Of a stretch of DNA of 64,000 nt, positions 50,211 through 59,055 are shown piece after piece (the first letter of the stretch is position 1; each line of letters opens with the position of its first letter). The notes beneath the pieces are model-generated. The model ran no database searches and was not told where the DNA came from. It saw only the letters and a program-made list of their open reading frames with translations. Made by a program: the position numbers and the translations under genes. This stretch comes from Microbacterium sp. M28 (GTDB lineage: Bacteria > Actinomycetota > Actinomycetes > Actinomycetales > Microbacteriaceae), in assembly GCF_025836995.1 (NCBI RefSeq), contig NZ_CP107546.1, positions 620,001 to 684,000 of the forward strand, read 5' to 3'.

Positions 50211-51259
50211 CTGCGTGGACGCCCGACATCCTCGGCGACGAGTTCGAGCAGCTGACTCTGCCGCTCGGGTCGGATGCCGAGGGCGACGTCGTGGCAACCC
50301 TGGTGCGCGCGCTGCCGACGCCGCCGCAACCGGAGCCCACCGGCTGGGACCGGCTCGTGCAGCGGCTGCGCGGCAGGCCCGTGCCCGTGCCGACCAGGGA
50401 TCTGGCCGACGTCGACGTGCTGTACATCCACGGCTGGTCCGACTACTTCTTCCAGAAGCGCCTGGCACGGTTCTGGGCCGGCCGCGGAGCTCGGTTCTTC
50501 GCCCTGGATCTGCGCAAGTACGGTCGGAGCCTGCGCGAAGGCCAGACTCCCGGGTACATCGCGGATCTCACGGCCTACGACGAGGACATCGCGGCCGCGC
50601 TGGATGCGATCAGGGATGGCGCGGCATCCGGGCGTCGTCTCGTGCTGCTCGGGCATTCCACCGGCGGGTTGATCCTGAGCCTGTGGGCCACGCGCCACCC
50701 GGGAAGGGCCGCTGCGGTGATCCTCAACGCGCCGTGGCTGGAGTTCCAACTCGGTCCGGTCCGCCAGGCGATCGCGCCGATGGTCGGGTGGGGTGCCAGG
50801 GTACGACCGCTGGATGCCGTGCCGCAGGTGGACCTCGGCTTCTACACGCGTGCGCAGGCCGAGGCGGCGGACCCCGATGATCCGGTCGAGGTGAATCTCG
50901 CCTGGCGGCCCGAGTACTCGATGCCGGTGCACACCGGCTGGCTGCATGCGATCCTCGCCGGTCACGCGAAAGTGGCTGCCGGCCTCGCGATCGATGCCCC
51001 GGTGTGCGTGCTGCTGTCGGCCAGGACGGCGGTGCCGACCCGCTGGTCCGAGGAGCTGACCCACGCCGACAGCGTCCTCGTGGTCGATGACATCGCGAGG
51101 GCCGCGCTCAAGCTCGGACCGTCCGTGACGGTCGAACGCATCGACGGTGCTCTGCATGACGTGTTCCTGTCGCGCCACGACGCGCGCGAGGACGCCTACC
51201 GCCGGCTGGACCGCTGGGTCACGGGGTGGGCGGCGTCAGCCCGTGGATCGCGCGGCTGA
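50207..51259 (+). CDS. Alpha/beta hydrolase (monoglyceride-lipase/S33 type)
   Basis: The 350-residue protein has the serine hydrolase elbow LLGHSTGGLIL near residue 146, with oxyanion-side LYIHGWSDYFFQKR near 70, Asp likely near DADSVLVVDD-type residues about 285, and His near RIDGALHDVFLSRHD (about 312). It is close to lysophospholipases and monoacylglycerol lipases. No signal peptide. Its 3' end overlaps the convergent GntR gene by 41 nt. Confidence 0.85.
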   Translation: MTAWTPDILGDEFEQLTLPLGSDAEGDVVATLVRALPTPPQPEPTGWDRLVQRLRGRPVPVPTRDLADVDVLYIHGWSDYFFQKRLARFWAGRGARFFALDLRKYGRSLREGQTPGYIADLTAYDEDIAAALDAIRDGAASGRRLVLLGHSTGGLILSLWATRHPGRAAAVILNAPWLEFQLGPVRQAIAPMVGWGARVRPLDAVPQVDLGFYTRAQAEAADPDDPVEVNLAWRPEYSMPVHTGWLHAILAGHAKVAAGLAIDAPVCVLLSARTAVPTRWSEELTHADSVLVVDDIARAALKLGPSVTVERIDGALHDVFLSRHDAREDAYRRLDRWVTGWAASARGSRG

Positions 51260-51857
51260 CCTGCTCAGCAGCATCCGGGTCGCCGGTGCGCAATGCCTCG
51301 CGGAGCTCGGCGTGAAGTCCCAGCGTGGCAGCGCGGTCGTCCGGAGCGAGGTGGTGCAGGTTGCGTGCCAGTGCCATGCTCGCCTCACGCAGCAGGCTGT
51401 GCTGCAACGCATTGCGCGCGAACTCCGAGAGCCGGCCGAACAGCGCCTTGCGCGCGAGTGAATAGGCGGTCGGGTCGTCGATCGTGGCGTCCAGCTCGTC
51501 GATGAGGGTCGACGCCACGTCGCGCTCGTGCTCGGTCATCCGCTCCGCGGCGAGACGCGCGACGAAGCCCGCCTGGAAGCCGGCGAACTCGCGGGAGTCG
51601 GCGACGATCTGATCGGTGAGGGGAGTCACCTCGGTGTACCTGCTCGGGTACATCCGGACCAGTCCGATGCGTTCGAGACGCTGCAGCGCCTCTCGGATCG
51701 GCATGCGCGAGACATGCATCTGCAGGGCGAGCTCCGCGTCCCTGATGCGTTCGCGCGGTGCGAGTTCCCCTGTGACGATGGCCGCGCCGAGCTGTTGGAA
51801 CACCTCTTCCGCCAGCAGCCGCTTCGTGCGTCCGATCCGTCGTGCTTCCCCAATCAT
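51219..51857 (-). CDS. GntR-family regulator (FadR/FCD-like)
   Basis: The product is about 212 residues with a winged helix at about 10-75 (LALQMHVSRMPIREALQRLE) and a helical effector domain. The last residues GLTPPTP are read from DNA that also codes the opposite hydrolase. The start is uncertain: ATG 51857 and GTG 51893 are both in frame and neither has a strong ribosome site; I prefer ATG 51857 as it begins closer to the domain. The target is unknown; the hydrolase and lipoprotein genes are candidates. Confidence 0.8.
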   Translation of the reverse strand: MIGEARRIGRTKRLLAEEVFQQLGAAIVTGELAPRERIRDAELALQMHVSRMPIREALQRLERIGLVRMYPSRYTEVTPLTDQIVADSREFAGFQAGFVARLAAERMTEHERDVASTLIDELDATIDDPTAYSLARKALFGRLSEFARNALQHSLLREASMALARNLHHLAPDDRAATLGLHAELREALRTGDPDAAEQVSRAIHGLTPPTP

Positions 51858-52173
51858 CGATCGTGCCCCCAGTACTTCGATCCGGTCCGCCACGATGCGT
51901 CCCGGAGGGCCACTACATCACGAACGGCTCTCCGATGCCAAACTCCGGTGTGCTGTGGCCGGCGGACGTCAGACGCGCCGGCCGGCCACAGGAGGTGCCA
52001 GGTCCGACGCGCGTCGAAGGCCTCTCTCGTTCCCCACCGGAGAGTCTTCCCACCCCGAGTGAGAAGAGGCACCGCCCACCAGCTTGGCCGATCGAGACCC
52101 GTATATCAGTATGTGATCGAGCAGCGGGCGCGACGGGGGACGCCACCCATCGGACGGCTGCGGGGAGGGGGTA
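51858..52173. other. Gene-free region between GntR and yajQ
   Basis: In 316 nt I find no convincing gene. A 10-bp hairpin (TGTGGCCGGC at 51954-51963 with GCCGGCCACA at 51981-51990) is present, and an AT-rich stretch GTATATCAGTATGTGATC (52101-52118) stands out. The latter may hold a promoter or operator for the GntR gene, but its distance from that start is large. Confidence 0.5.
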
Positions 52174-52662
52174 TCAGCGGTAGTTGATGAACTGCAGGTC
52201 GACGTCGAGGTCGGAGCCCTTGAGCAATGCGATCACGGACTGCAGATCGTCACGGCTCTTGGACTGCACGCGCAGCTCGTCGCCCTGGATCTGGCTCTTC
52301 ACGCCCTTGGGGCCCTCATCGCGGATGATCTTGCTGATCTTCTTCGCGTTCTCGGAGGAGATTCCGTCCTTCAGAGAGGAGACGATGCGGTACTCCTTGC
52401 CGCTCGCGAACGGCTCGCCGGCGTCGAGGCTCTTCAGCGAGATGCCCCGCTTGATGAGCTTGGACTGGAACACGTCCAGGACGGCCTTCGCGCGCTCCTC
52501 GGAGTTGGCCTTGATGAGGATCTGCTCGCCGCTCCACGCGATCGAGGCGTCGGTGCCCTTGAAGTCGTAGCGCTGCTCGACCTCCTTGCGGGCCTGGTTG
52601 AGGGCGTTCTCGGCCTCCTGGTGGTCGACCTTGGAGACGATGTCAAAGGAGCTGTCAGCCAT
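52174..52662 (-). CDS. yajQ: YajQ-family nucleotide-binding protein
   Basis: The 162-residue protein is full-length YajQ, two ferredoxin-like domains: [20 protein letters not shown] at the start, [11 protein letters not shown] near residue 31, [33 protein letters not shown] near 100-132, and the end DLQFINYR. Some YajQ proteins bind cyclic di-GMP; the role in this group is uncertain. TACACT lies 6 nt upstream of the ATG. Confidence 0.95.
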   Translation of the reverse strand: MADSSFDIVSKVDHQEAENALNQARKEVEQRYDFKGTDASIAWSGEQILIKANSEERAKAVLDVFQSKLIKRGISLKSLDAGEPFASGKEYRIVSSLKDGISSENAKKISKIIRDEGPKGVKSQIQGDELRVQSKSRDDLQSVIALLKGSDLDVDLQFINYR

Positions 52663-52668
52663 ACAGGC

Positions 52669-52674
52669 AGTGTA
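52669..52674 (-). promoter_or_regulatory. -10 box TACACT of yajQ
   Basis: TACACT ends 6 nt before ATG 52662, only about 30 nt from the first sugar-operon operator on the other side. Confidence 0.55.
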
Positions 52675-52700
52675 GCGATCCTGATGATCCGGGGAACTCT

Positions 52701-52714
52701 TGGAAACGCTTCCA
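52701..52714. promoter_or_regulatory. LacI-type operator TGGAAACGCTTCCA (upstream)
   Basis: The near-perfect palindrome with a central CG fits the LacI/CcpA-like operator pattern. It is 137 nt before the binding-protein gene and about 40 nt from the yajQ start, so it may also affect yajQ. Confidence 0.7.
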
Positions 52715-52752
52715 CAGGACGCAGCCCCCGGAATGGTCGGTCACAGGTTGGT

Positions 52753-52786
52753 ATCACCCTGCAGAGTCGTTGCAAAACAGGGTGAT
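52753..52786. promoter_or_regulatory. Inverted repeat ATCACCCTG...CAGGGTGAT at the sugar-operon promoter
   Basis: Perfect 9-bp arms enclose 16 nt that include the -35 TTGCAA. The palindrome could bind a second regulator or form a cruciform or hairpin. Confidence 0.5.
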
Positions 52787-52799
52787 CTCGTTGCATACT
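52770..52799 (+). promoter_or_regulatory. Promoter of the maltodextrin operon
   Basis: TTGCAA (52770-52775) and CATACT (52794-52799) are 18 nt apart. The downstream operator overlaps the -10 end and the likely transcription start, a typical repression layout. Confidence 0.6.
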
Positions 52800-52813
52800 G
52801 TAAGCGCTTGCAG
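52798..52813. promoter_or_regulatory. LacI-type operator CTGTAAGCGCTTGCAG (downstream)
   Basis: A 16-bp near-palindrome centred on GCGC overlaps the promoter. With the site at 52701 it forms a pair about 100 bp apart, suitable for looping by a LacI-family repressor encoded elsewhere. Confidence 0.75.
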
Positions 52814-52850
52814 TCCTGCAGGCCATCAGCACGCAGAGAGGCACACACCA

Positions 52851-54059
52851 ATGAAGGTGAACAAGAGGGGCATCGTCGCCGCAGGCGTCATCGCTATGGT
52901 TTCCACGCTGACGCTGGCCGGTTGCGCGAGCGGCGGCACACCGGAAGAGGGCGCCGGCGAAGAGAGCACCGGAACTCTGACGGTCTGGGTGGATGCCGAG
53001 CGCGTCGACGCGCTGGCCGGAGCCGCCGAGGCGTACGAGGAGAAGACCGGCGTCAAGGTCGAGATCGTCTCCAAGGACGTCGACACCATCAAGGACGACT
53101 TCATCCAGCAGGTCCCGACCGGCAAGGGTCCCGACATCACCATGGGCGCGCACGACTGGCTCGGCGAGCTCTCCACCAATGGTGTGGTCGCGCCCCTCGA
53201 GCTCGGCGATTCCACGGAGGACTACCTCCCCGTCGCACTCCAGGCCTCCACCTACGAGGGCACCGCGTACATGCTCCCGTACGCGGTCGAGAACATCGCG
53301 ATCCTGCGCAACACGGCGCTCGTCCCCGAGCCGGCCACCAGCTGGGACGACATGATCGCCAAGGGCGCCTTCGTCGTCGAGCAGGGTGCCGAGGGCAACC
53401 CCTACCACCTGTACCCGTTCCAGACCGCGTTCGGCGCTCCGGTGTTCGGCACCGACGACACCGGCAGCTACGACCCGGCCGACCTGCAGCTCGGCAGCGA
53501 GGGCGGCTTCGCGTTCGCCTCGTGGCTCGGCGCGCAGGGTGCGGCAGGCAACTTCAACACGGACATCGACGGCGAGATCGCCAAGCAGCAGTTCCTCGAC
53601 GGCACGGCCGCGTTCTGGCTGACCGGTCCGTGGAACGTCGGCGCGGCCGTCGACGGTGGCATCGATGTCGCGATCGACCCGATCCCCAGCCCGACCGCCG
53701 AGGTGGCGTCGCCGTTCGCCGGTGTGAAGGGCTTCTTCGTCAGTTCCGAGTCGAAGAACAAGGTCGCCGCGAACGACTTCCTGGTCAACTACATCGGCAC
53801 GGAGGACGTCCAGCTCGAGCTGTTCGAGACCGGCAACATCCTGCCGGCTCTGACGGCGGCAGCGGATGCCGCGGCATCCGACCCGATCATCGCCGGCTTC
53901 CAGGCCGTCGGCGAAGAGGCCGTCCCGATGCCCGCCATCCCCGCCATGGGCTCGGTGTGGGAGTACTGGGGTGTCGCCGAGGCCGCGATCATCAACGGCG
54001 AGGACCCGACCGCGACGTGGCAGAAGCTCGTCGACGACGTCACCGCCGCCATCAAGTAA
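52851..54059 (+). CDS. Maltose/maltodextrin-type ABC substrate-binding lipoprotein
   Basis: The product is about 402 residues with lipobox LTLAGC (lipid Cys near residue 25) and the MalE-like sequence TLTVWVDAERVDALAGAAEAYE, GKGPDITMGAHDWLGEL, VENIAILRNTALV and AAFWLTGPWNV in order. It captures oligosaccharides outside the membrane for the two permeases that follow. Maltodextrin is favoured by the GH13 gene at the operon end. No ATPase gene is present, so a shared MsiK-like ATPase is expected elsewhere. Confidence 0.9.
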   Translation: MKVNKRGIVAAGVIAMVSTLTLAGCASGGTPEEGAGEESTGTLTVWVDAERVDALAGAAEAYEEKTGVKVEIVSKDVDTIKDDFIQQVPTGKGPDITMGAHDWLGELSTNGVVAPLELGDSTEDYLPVALQASTYEGTAYMLPYAVENIAILRNTALVPEPATSWDDMIAKGAFVVEQGAEGNPYHLYPFQTAFGAPVFGTDDTGSYDPADLQLGSEGGFAFASWLGAQGAAGNFNTDIDGEIAKQQFLDGTAAFWLTGPWNVGAAVDGGIDVAIDPIPSPTAEVASPFAGVKGFFVSSESKNKVAANDFLVNYIGTEDVQLELFETGNILPALTAAADAAASDPIIAGFQAVGEEAVPMPAIPAMGSVWEYWGVAEAAIINGEDPTATWQKLVDDVTAAIK

Positions 54060-54071
54060 CGAAGTGCAACC

Positions 54072-54104
54072 CCGTCGGGGCGGACCAGGCGTCCGCCCCG
54101 ACGG
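54072..54104 (+). terminator. Intercistronic hairpin between binding-protein and permease genes
   Basis: A perfect 14-bp stem (CCGTCGGGGCGGAC) with a 5-nt loop lies in the 63-nt gap. Lacking a U tract, it more likely blocks 3' exonucleases or partly terminates, which would raise binding-protein mRNA above permease mRNA, as known in mal operons. Confidence 0.65.
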
Positions 54105-54122
54105 CTTCACCACGGGGAAGAC

Positions 54123-55736
54123 ATGACTGACACCGTCGAGACAGACGAGTCCACCGCGCCGCCCACCAAGCGTCAGCGTCAGGCCGCGCAGATCGCCGAT
54201 GCCGCATCCGGCCACCTCGGCTGGATGCTGCTGAAGATCTTGCTGCTCGCGATCGTCGACGCCGTCGCGCTGTACGCGGTGTTCGTGCTCTTCACGCATC
54301 AGGAGTGGCTGGTGCTCGGCATCGTCGTGGCCGTCACGGTGCTGGTCAACTACATCTACTTCTCGCGCAAGCGCATCCCGGCGAAGTACCTCACCCCGGG
54401 GATCATCTTCCTCGTCGTGTTCCAGGTCTTCACGCTGCTGTACACCGGGTACATCGGCTTCACGAACTACGGCACCGGGCACAACGGCAGCAAGGATCAG
54501 GCGATCTCGTCCCTGCTGGCCTCGGCGCAGGAGCGCGTCGAGGACTCGCCGACCTACCCTGTCACGGTCGTCGAGCAGTTCGGCACGCTCGGCCTGCTGG
54601 TCACCGACCCCGAGTCGGGCGAGGCATCGGTCGGCACGGAGGAGCAGCCCCTGCAGGAGGTCGACGCGACCATGGAGGGCGCCAAGGCCGTCGGCGTCGA
54701 CGGCTGGACCACGCTGACGTTCGCGGATGTACTCTCGCGCTCCGAGCAGATCGAGCAGCTCTCCGTGCCGTACAGCGAGGACCCCAACGACGGTGCGATC
54801 CGCACGCCGGACGGGCAGAGCGGCTACCTGTACATCTCCACGCTCGAGTACGACGATGCCGCCGACGCGATCGTCGACACGCAGTCCGGCGAGGTCTACT
54901 CCGACATCGGCACCGGTGCGTTCACGGCCCAGGACGGCACCGAGCTGCTGCCCGGTTGGCAGATCACCGTCGGCTTCGACAACTTCGTCCGCGCCGTCAC
55001 CGACGAGAACATCCGCGGTCCGCTGATCTCCGTCACGATCTGGACGTTCGCGTTCGCGCTGATCTCGGTCGCGACGACCTTCTTCCTCGGTCTGCTGCTC
55101 GCGCTGGTGTTCAACAACACCAGGATGCGGTTCCGCAACGGCTACCGGATCATTCTGATCCTCCCGTACGCGTTCCCGGCCTTCCTGTCGGCGCTGGTCT
55201 GGGCCGGAATGATGAACGAGAGCTTCGGGTTCATCAACCAGGTCCTGCTCGGCGGCGCGGAGATCCCGTGGCTGACGGATCCGACTCTGGCGAAGGTGTC
55301 GGTGCTGCTGGTCAACCTCTGGCTCGGCTTCCCCTACATGTTCCTGGTGTGCATGGGCGCGCTGCAGGGCATCCCGGAGGACGTGAACGAGGCGGCCGTG
55401 ATGGACGGCGCCAACCCGTGGCAGATCTTCCGGCGCATCAAGCTGCCGTTGCTGCTCGTAACGGTCGCACCGCTGCTGATCTCGTCGTTCGCGTTCAACT
55501 TCAACAACTTCAACCTCATCTACATGCTCACGAACGGCGGGCCGCGCTTCAGCGACGTGTCGATCCCCGTCGGGCACACCGACATCCTGATCTCGATGGT
55601 CTACAAGGTCGCCTTCACCGGACAGACGCGCGACTACGGTCTCGCGTCGGCCTTCACCATCCTGATCTTCATCGTGGTGGCGACGATCTCGATCGTCAGC
55701 TTCCGCAAGACCAAGGCACTCGAGGAGTTGAACTGA
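54123..55736 (+). CDS. ABC sugar permease, MalF type
   Basis: The 537-residue membrane protein has N-terminal helices (about 35-100), a large extracellular insert (about 120-300; Ser/Glu/Asp-rich, P2-loop-like as in MalF), then the BPD transport domain with the EAA loop EAAVMDGANPWQIFRRIKLP near residue 425, which contacts the ATPase. The C-terminus is FRKTKALEELN. The start follows GGGGAAGAC. The MalG-type gene starts 1 nt after its stop. Confidence 0.9.
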   Translation: MTDTVETDESTAPPTKRQRQAAQIADAASGHLGWMLLKILLLAIVDAVALYAVFVLFTHQEWLVLGIVVAVTVLVNYIYFSRKRIPAKYLTPGIIFLVVFQVFTLLYTGYIGFTNYGTGHNGSKDQAISSLLASAQERVEDSPTYPVTVVEQFGTLGLLVTDPESGEASVGTEEQPLQEVDATMEGAKAVGVDGWTTLTFADVLSRSEQIEQLSVPYSEDPNDGAIRTPDGQSGYLYISTLEYDDAADAIVDTQSGEVYSDIGTGAFTAQDGTELLPGWQITVGFDNFVRAVTDENIRGPLISVTIWTFAFALISVATTFFLGLLLALVFNNTRMRFRNGYRIILILPYAFPAFLSALVWAGMMNESFGFINQVLLGGAEIPWLTDPTLAKVSVLLVNLWLGFPYMFLVCMGALQGIPEDVNEAAVMDGANPWQIFRRIKLPLLLVTVAPLLISSFAFNFNNFNLIYMLTNGGPRFSDVSIPVGHTDILISMVYKVAFTGQTRDYGLASAFTILIFIVVATISIVSFRKTKALEELN

Positions 55737-55737
55737 G

Positions 55738-56625
55738 ATGAGCACCGACATCGCCTCGCGTCGCCGCCGGAGCTTCGGAGCCTGGTTCGCCGACACCGGA
55801 TGGCGCCACCTCGTCGCCATCGTGGTCAGCGCCTTCGCGCTGTTCCCGCTGCTGTACGTGTTCTCGGCATCCCTGAACCCGAATGGCACCCTAACGGGCT
55901 CCAACCAGCTGTTCTCCGCGATCGGCATCGACAGCTACGTGCGCATCCTCACGGATCCGCAGAACCCGTATCCGCAGTGGTTCCTGAACACGCTGCTCAT
56001 CGCCGTCGTGACCGGGCTCGTCACGGTCTTCATCGGCGCCTGCGCCGCCTATGCGTTCTCGCGCATGCGCTTCGCGGGTCGTCGCGTCGGACTCGTCACG
56101 ATCGTCGTCGTGCAGATGTTCCCGCAGCTGTTGGCCGTGGTCGCGATCTTCCTGCTGATGTCGACCCTGGGGGACTGGTTCCCCGCGATCGGGCTCAACA
56201 CCCACACCGGCCTGATCCTCGTGTACCTCGGCGGCGCGCTCGGTGTGAACACCTACCTCATGTACGGGTTCTTCAACACGATCCCCAAGGAGCTCGACGA
56301 AGCGGCCCGCATCGACGGTGCCGGTCACGCGCGCATCTTCTTCACGATCATCCTGCGCCTGGTCGCCCCGATCCTGGCGGTCGTCGGTCTGCTGTCATTC
56401 ATCGGCACGGTCAACGAGTACGTGATCGCCAGCGTCATCCTGATCGACCCGGAGCAGCAGACGCTCGTCGTGGGTCTCACTAAGCTCGTCTCGAACCCGC
56501 GATATGCGGACTGGTCGGCGTTCTCGGCGGGTGCGGTCATGGCCGCGATCCCCGTCATGATCCTCTTCCTGTTCCTGCAGAAGTACATCGTGGGCGGCCT
56601 GACCGCCGGAGCCACGAAGGGCTGA
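55738..56625 (+). CDS. ABC sugar permease, MalG type
   Basis: The 295-residue protein has six transmembrane segments and the EAA loop ELDEAARIDGAGHARIFFTI near residue 183. It pairs with the MalF-type subunit. The C-terminus FLQKYIVGGLTAGATKG matches MalG-type permeases. ATG follows the preceding TGA by 1 nt, with translational coupling likely. The GH13 gene begins 2 nt after its stop. Confidence 0.95.
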   Translation: MSTDIASRRRRSFGAWFADTGWRHLVAIVVSAFALFPLLYVFSASLNPNGTLTGSNQLFSAIGIDSYVRILTDPQNPYPQWFLNTLLIAVVTGLVTVFIGACAAYAFSRMRFAGRRVGLVTIVVVQMFPQLLAVVAIFLLMSTLGDWFPAIGLNTHTGLILVYLGGALGVNTYLMYGFFNTIPKELDEAARIDGAGHARIFFTIILRLVAPILAVVGLLSFIGTVNEYVIASVILIDPEQQTLVVGLTKLVSNPRYADWSAFSAGAVMAAIPVMILFLFLQKYIVGGLTAGATKG

Positions 56626-56627
56626 GA

Positions 56628-58517
56628 ATGCTGCCGCACCACGACGGGTCCCCGCTGTACGTCTCGCACGATGCGCCGGACCTGGGCGAGGTGGTGACGG
56701 TTCGGCTGCGGGTTCCGCTCGGATACGGACCGCTGGATGCCGTGCGCACCCGCTCCAATCCCGACCACGAACCGGAGTGGACGGACGCCGTCCGGCTGGG
56801 CCTCGCGGACGGCTGGGAGTGGTGGGAGGCTCCGATCACGGTGCGCAACCCGCGGCACGGATACCGGTTCGTGCTGCTGCATGCCGACGGCGGCATCGAA
56901 TGGCTCAATCAGACGGGTCTGCACCGGATCGAGACCCGCGACGACGACGATTTCGCTCTCGTCGCGCGTCCAGCGCCGCCGTCATGGCTGCACGACAGCG
57001 TGATGTATCAGGTGTTCCCCGACCGGTTCGCGCGGTCGGCGCAGGCCGATGAGCATGCCTCGCCGGACTGGGCGATCCCGGCATCCTGGGACGACCCGGT
57101 CGACCCGGTCTCGCCGGGCCGTGGACGACAGTTCTACGGCGGTGATCTCCCGGGGATCACCGAGTGCCTCGACCACCTCGTGTCGCTCGGGGTGAACCTG
57201 CTCTATCTCACGCCGATCTTCCCTGCGGCGTCGAACCACCGCTACGACGCGTCGAGCTTCGACAGGATCGACCCGCTGCTCGGCGGCGAGGCGGCGTACA
57301 TCGAGCTGATCGAGGCTGCGCACGCGCGCGGCATCCGGGTGATCGGCGATCTCACGAGCAACCACTCCGGCGACCGGCACGAGTGGTTCCGGGCCGCCTA
57401 CGGCACCCCCGGCGCGATCGAGGAGGAGTTCTACTACTTCACGGATGCCGAGAACACCGCGTACGAGTCCTGGCTCGGTCACAGCTCGCTGCCGAAGTTC
57501 GACTGGTCGAGCGAGGAACTGCGCAGGCGCTTCGTGACGAACGAGGACTCGATCGTCGCGAAGTGGCTGAAACCGCCGTTCGGCATCGACGGGTGGCGCA
57601 TCGACGTGGCGAACATGACGGGGCGCCTGGGCGCCGTCGATCTCAACGCCGAAGTGCGCACCCTGTTCGCCGAGGCGGTGCGGCGGGTCAATCCGGACGC
57701 CATCCTGCTGGGCGAGTCGACGAACGACGCCGCGAGCGATCTGCAGGGCGACGGCTGGCACGGTGCGATGACCTACCCGTCGTTCACGCGTCCGCTGTGG
57801 GGATGGCTGAGTGAGCCGGCCGGTATGCCGTATGCGGAATGGGACGGGACGGTCACGACCGAACCGTGGTTCTTCACGCAGCCGCTCGGGGGCATCCCGA
57901 GGTACACGGCGCGCGATTTCGTCGATGCCGTGACGCGATTCACCGCCGGCATCCCGTGGCGGGTGCGGCTGGGCAACATGCAGCCGCTGGACACGCACGA
58001 CACGGCCCGCTTCGCGACGAACGCCGCCGAAGGGACCATCCCGGTCGCCGTTGGCCTGTCGATGACGCTGCCGGGCGTGCCCGTCGTGTTCGCCGGGGAC
58101 GAGTTCGGCCTCATCGGCGCGGATGGCGAATCGAGCCGTACGCCGATGCCGTGGGGGAGTGAGAGCGACCCCGAGGTGGCATCGCGCCTCGACCTGTACC
58201 GGTCACTGATCGGCCTGCGTCGCGATCACCCCGTTCTCGCGACGGGCGGCCTACGGTGGCTGCACGTCGATGATGGGACGGTGGTGTTCGTGCGCGAATC
58301 GGCGGATGAATCGGTACTCGTGCTCGCGACGCGCGACGACGCGGAGCTCGTGCTTCCCGCATCCTCGGTGGCCGCAGCCGAAGCCGAGGCGTTGTTCGGC
58401 GAAGCGGTGCTCGCAGAGGCATCCGACGGCGCAGTGGTCCTGCGCGCGGACGGCCCGGCGTTCAGCGCGTGGGCGCTGCCCGGAGTGCAGGTCCCGGGCG
58501 GCGCGGCCGGTTCGTAA
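56628..58517 (+). CDS. GH13-family alpha-glucosidase/amylase (maltodextrin type)
   Basis: This cytoplasmic 629-residue protein has an N-terminal beta domain (residues about 1-115) and then the GH13 barrel: DLTSNHSG (about 242) for region I, GWRIDVANM (about 323) for region II with the nucleophile Asp, LLGEST (about 362) for region III with the acid Glu, and DTHDTARF (about 457) for region IV. No signal peptide, so it splits sugars after import. Its last codons and TAA lie inside a palindromic repeat, which may have altered the C-terminus. Confidence 0.9.
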   Translation: MLPHHDGSPLYVSHDAPDLGEVVTVRLRVPLGYGPLDAVRTRSNPDHEPEWTDAVRLGLADGWEWWEAPITVRNPRHGYRFVLLHADGGIEWLNQTGLHRIETRDDDDFALVARPAPPSWLHDSVMYQVFPDRFARSAQADEHASPDWAIPASWDDPVDPVSPGRGRQFYGGDLPGITECLDHLVSLGVNLLYLTPIFPAASNHRYDASSFDRIDPLLGGEAAYIELIEAAHARGIRVIGDLTSNHSGDRHEWFRAAYGTPGAIEEEFYYFTDAENTAYESWLGHSSLPKFDWSSEELRRRFVTNEDSIVAKWLKPPFGIDGWRIDVANMTGRLGAVDLNAEVRTLFAEAVRRVNPDAILLGESTNDAASDLQGDGWHGAMTYPSFTRPLWGWLSEPAGMPYAEWDGTVTTEPWFFTQPLGGIPRYTARDFVDAVTRFTAGIPWRVRLGNMQPLDTHDTARFATNAAEGTIPVAVGLSMTLPGVPVVFAGDEFGLIGADGESSRTPMPWGSESDPEVASRLDLYRSLIGLRRDHPVLATGGLRWLHVDDGTVVFVRESADESVLVLATRDDAELVLPASSVAAAEAEALFGEAVLAEASDGAVVLRADGPAFSAWALPGVQVPGGAAGS

Positions 58518-58618
58518 CTCCGCATTGATCGGCACGCGCCCGGCCGCGTGCCCCGGAAAGTCGGGCATGTGCGGCTGCGGCGTCCCCGATCGTCGCCGTC
58601 GATGAGGAGTTGTGAACG
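58510..58618. repeat. Palindromic element, GTTCACAACTCCTCA family (copy 2)
   Basis: GTTCGTAACTCCGCATTGAT (from 58510) faces GATGAGGAGTTGTGAACG (58601-58618), whose complement CGTTCACAACTCCTCATC matches the unit at 43727. The GH13 stop codon (58515-58517) lies inside the first unit. Confidence 0.75.
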
Positions 58619-58804
58619 CCCTGCCCGAGCGCCGATCGGTGGCTGTGCCCCGAGCGATCCTTGCAGATCGCATCCTTGCGTGTCCGGGTTGTGGTGGATG
58701 GACGCCTGCGGAACCCGCACGAACCCGGACACGCTCGCCGCGTGGGACCCGGCGCACGCCGCCCGCCCGGCGTTTCAATCCCCGCCGCCCAGTGCGGCCG
58801 GACG

Positions 58805-58810
58805 TACCGT
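58805..58810 (+). promoter_or_regulatory. -10 box TACCGT of the 50-residue membrane gene
   Basis: TACCGT ends 6 nt before ATG 58817, supporting this small gene as real. Confidence 0.4.
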
Positions 58811-58816
58811 GATCAC

Positions 58817-58969
58817 ATGGCACGGGTGGGAGGGCGCAATCTGGCGTTCAGCTGGTTCGTCGGCGTGCTGTGCGCGGGCGTCGTCGGCGTGCTCCTGTGG
58901 TTCGCGTTCCCTGCGGGGCCCGCTGTCGTCGAGATCGTCGGCAATGGTCTGCGCGAGCTCGTGCCCTGA
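58817..58969 (+). CDS. 50-residue single-span membrane protein
   Basis: The frame reads MARVGGRNLAFSWFVGVLCA, continues as one hydrophobic helix (residues 9-32), and ends with VEIVGNGLRELVP. Two Arg near the N-terminus suggest an inside-in start. It lacks a ribosome site but has a -10 box at leaderless spacing. No family was recognised. Confidence 0.55.
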   Translation: MARVGGRNLAFSWFVGVLCAGVVGVLLWFAFPAGPAVVEIVGNGLRELVP

Positions 58970-59055
58970 CCTGTCGACACGTCGGCACGCCTCCCGGAGC
59001 GCTCGCATGAGCGGCGATACCCTCGCAGTGCACATATCCGACGAGAGGCGCCCCC

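Noticed and set aside
52434..55928. A 1164-codon frame opposite the sugar ABC operon
   Set aside because: It covers parts of yajQ and three transporter genes in the other strand, has no recognisable motif, and arises from GC-rich codon bias.
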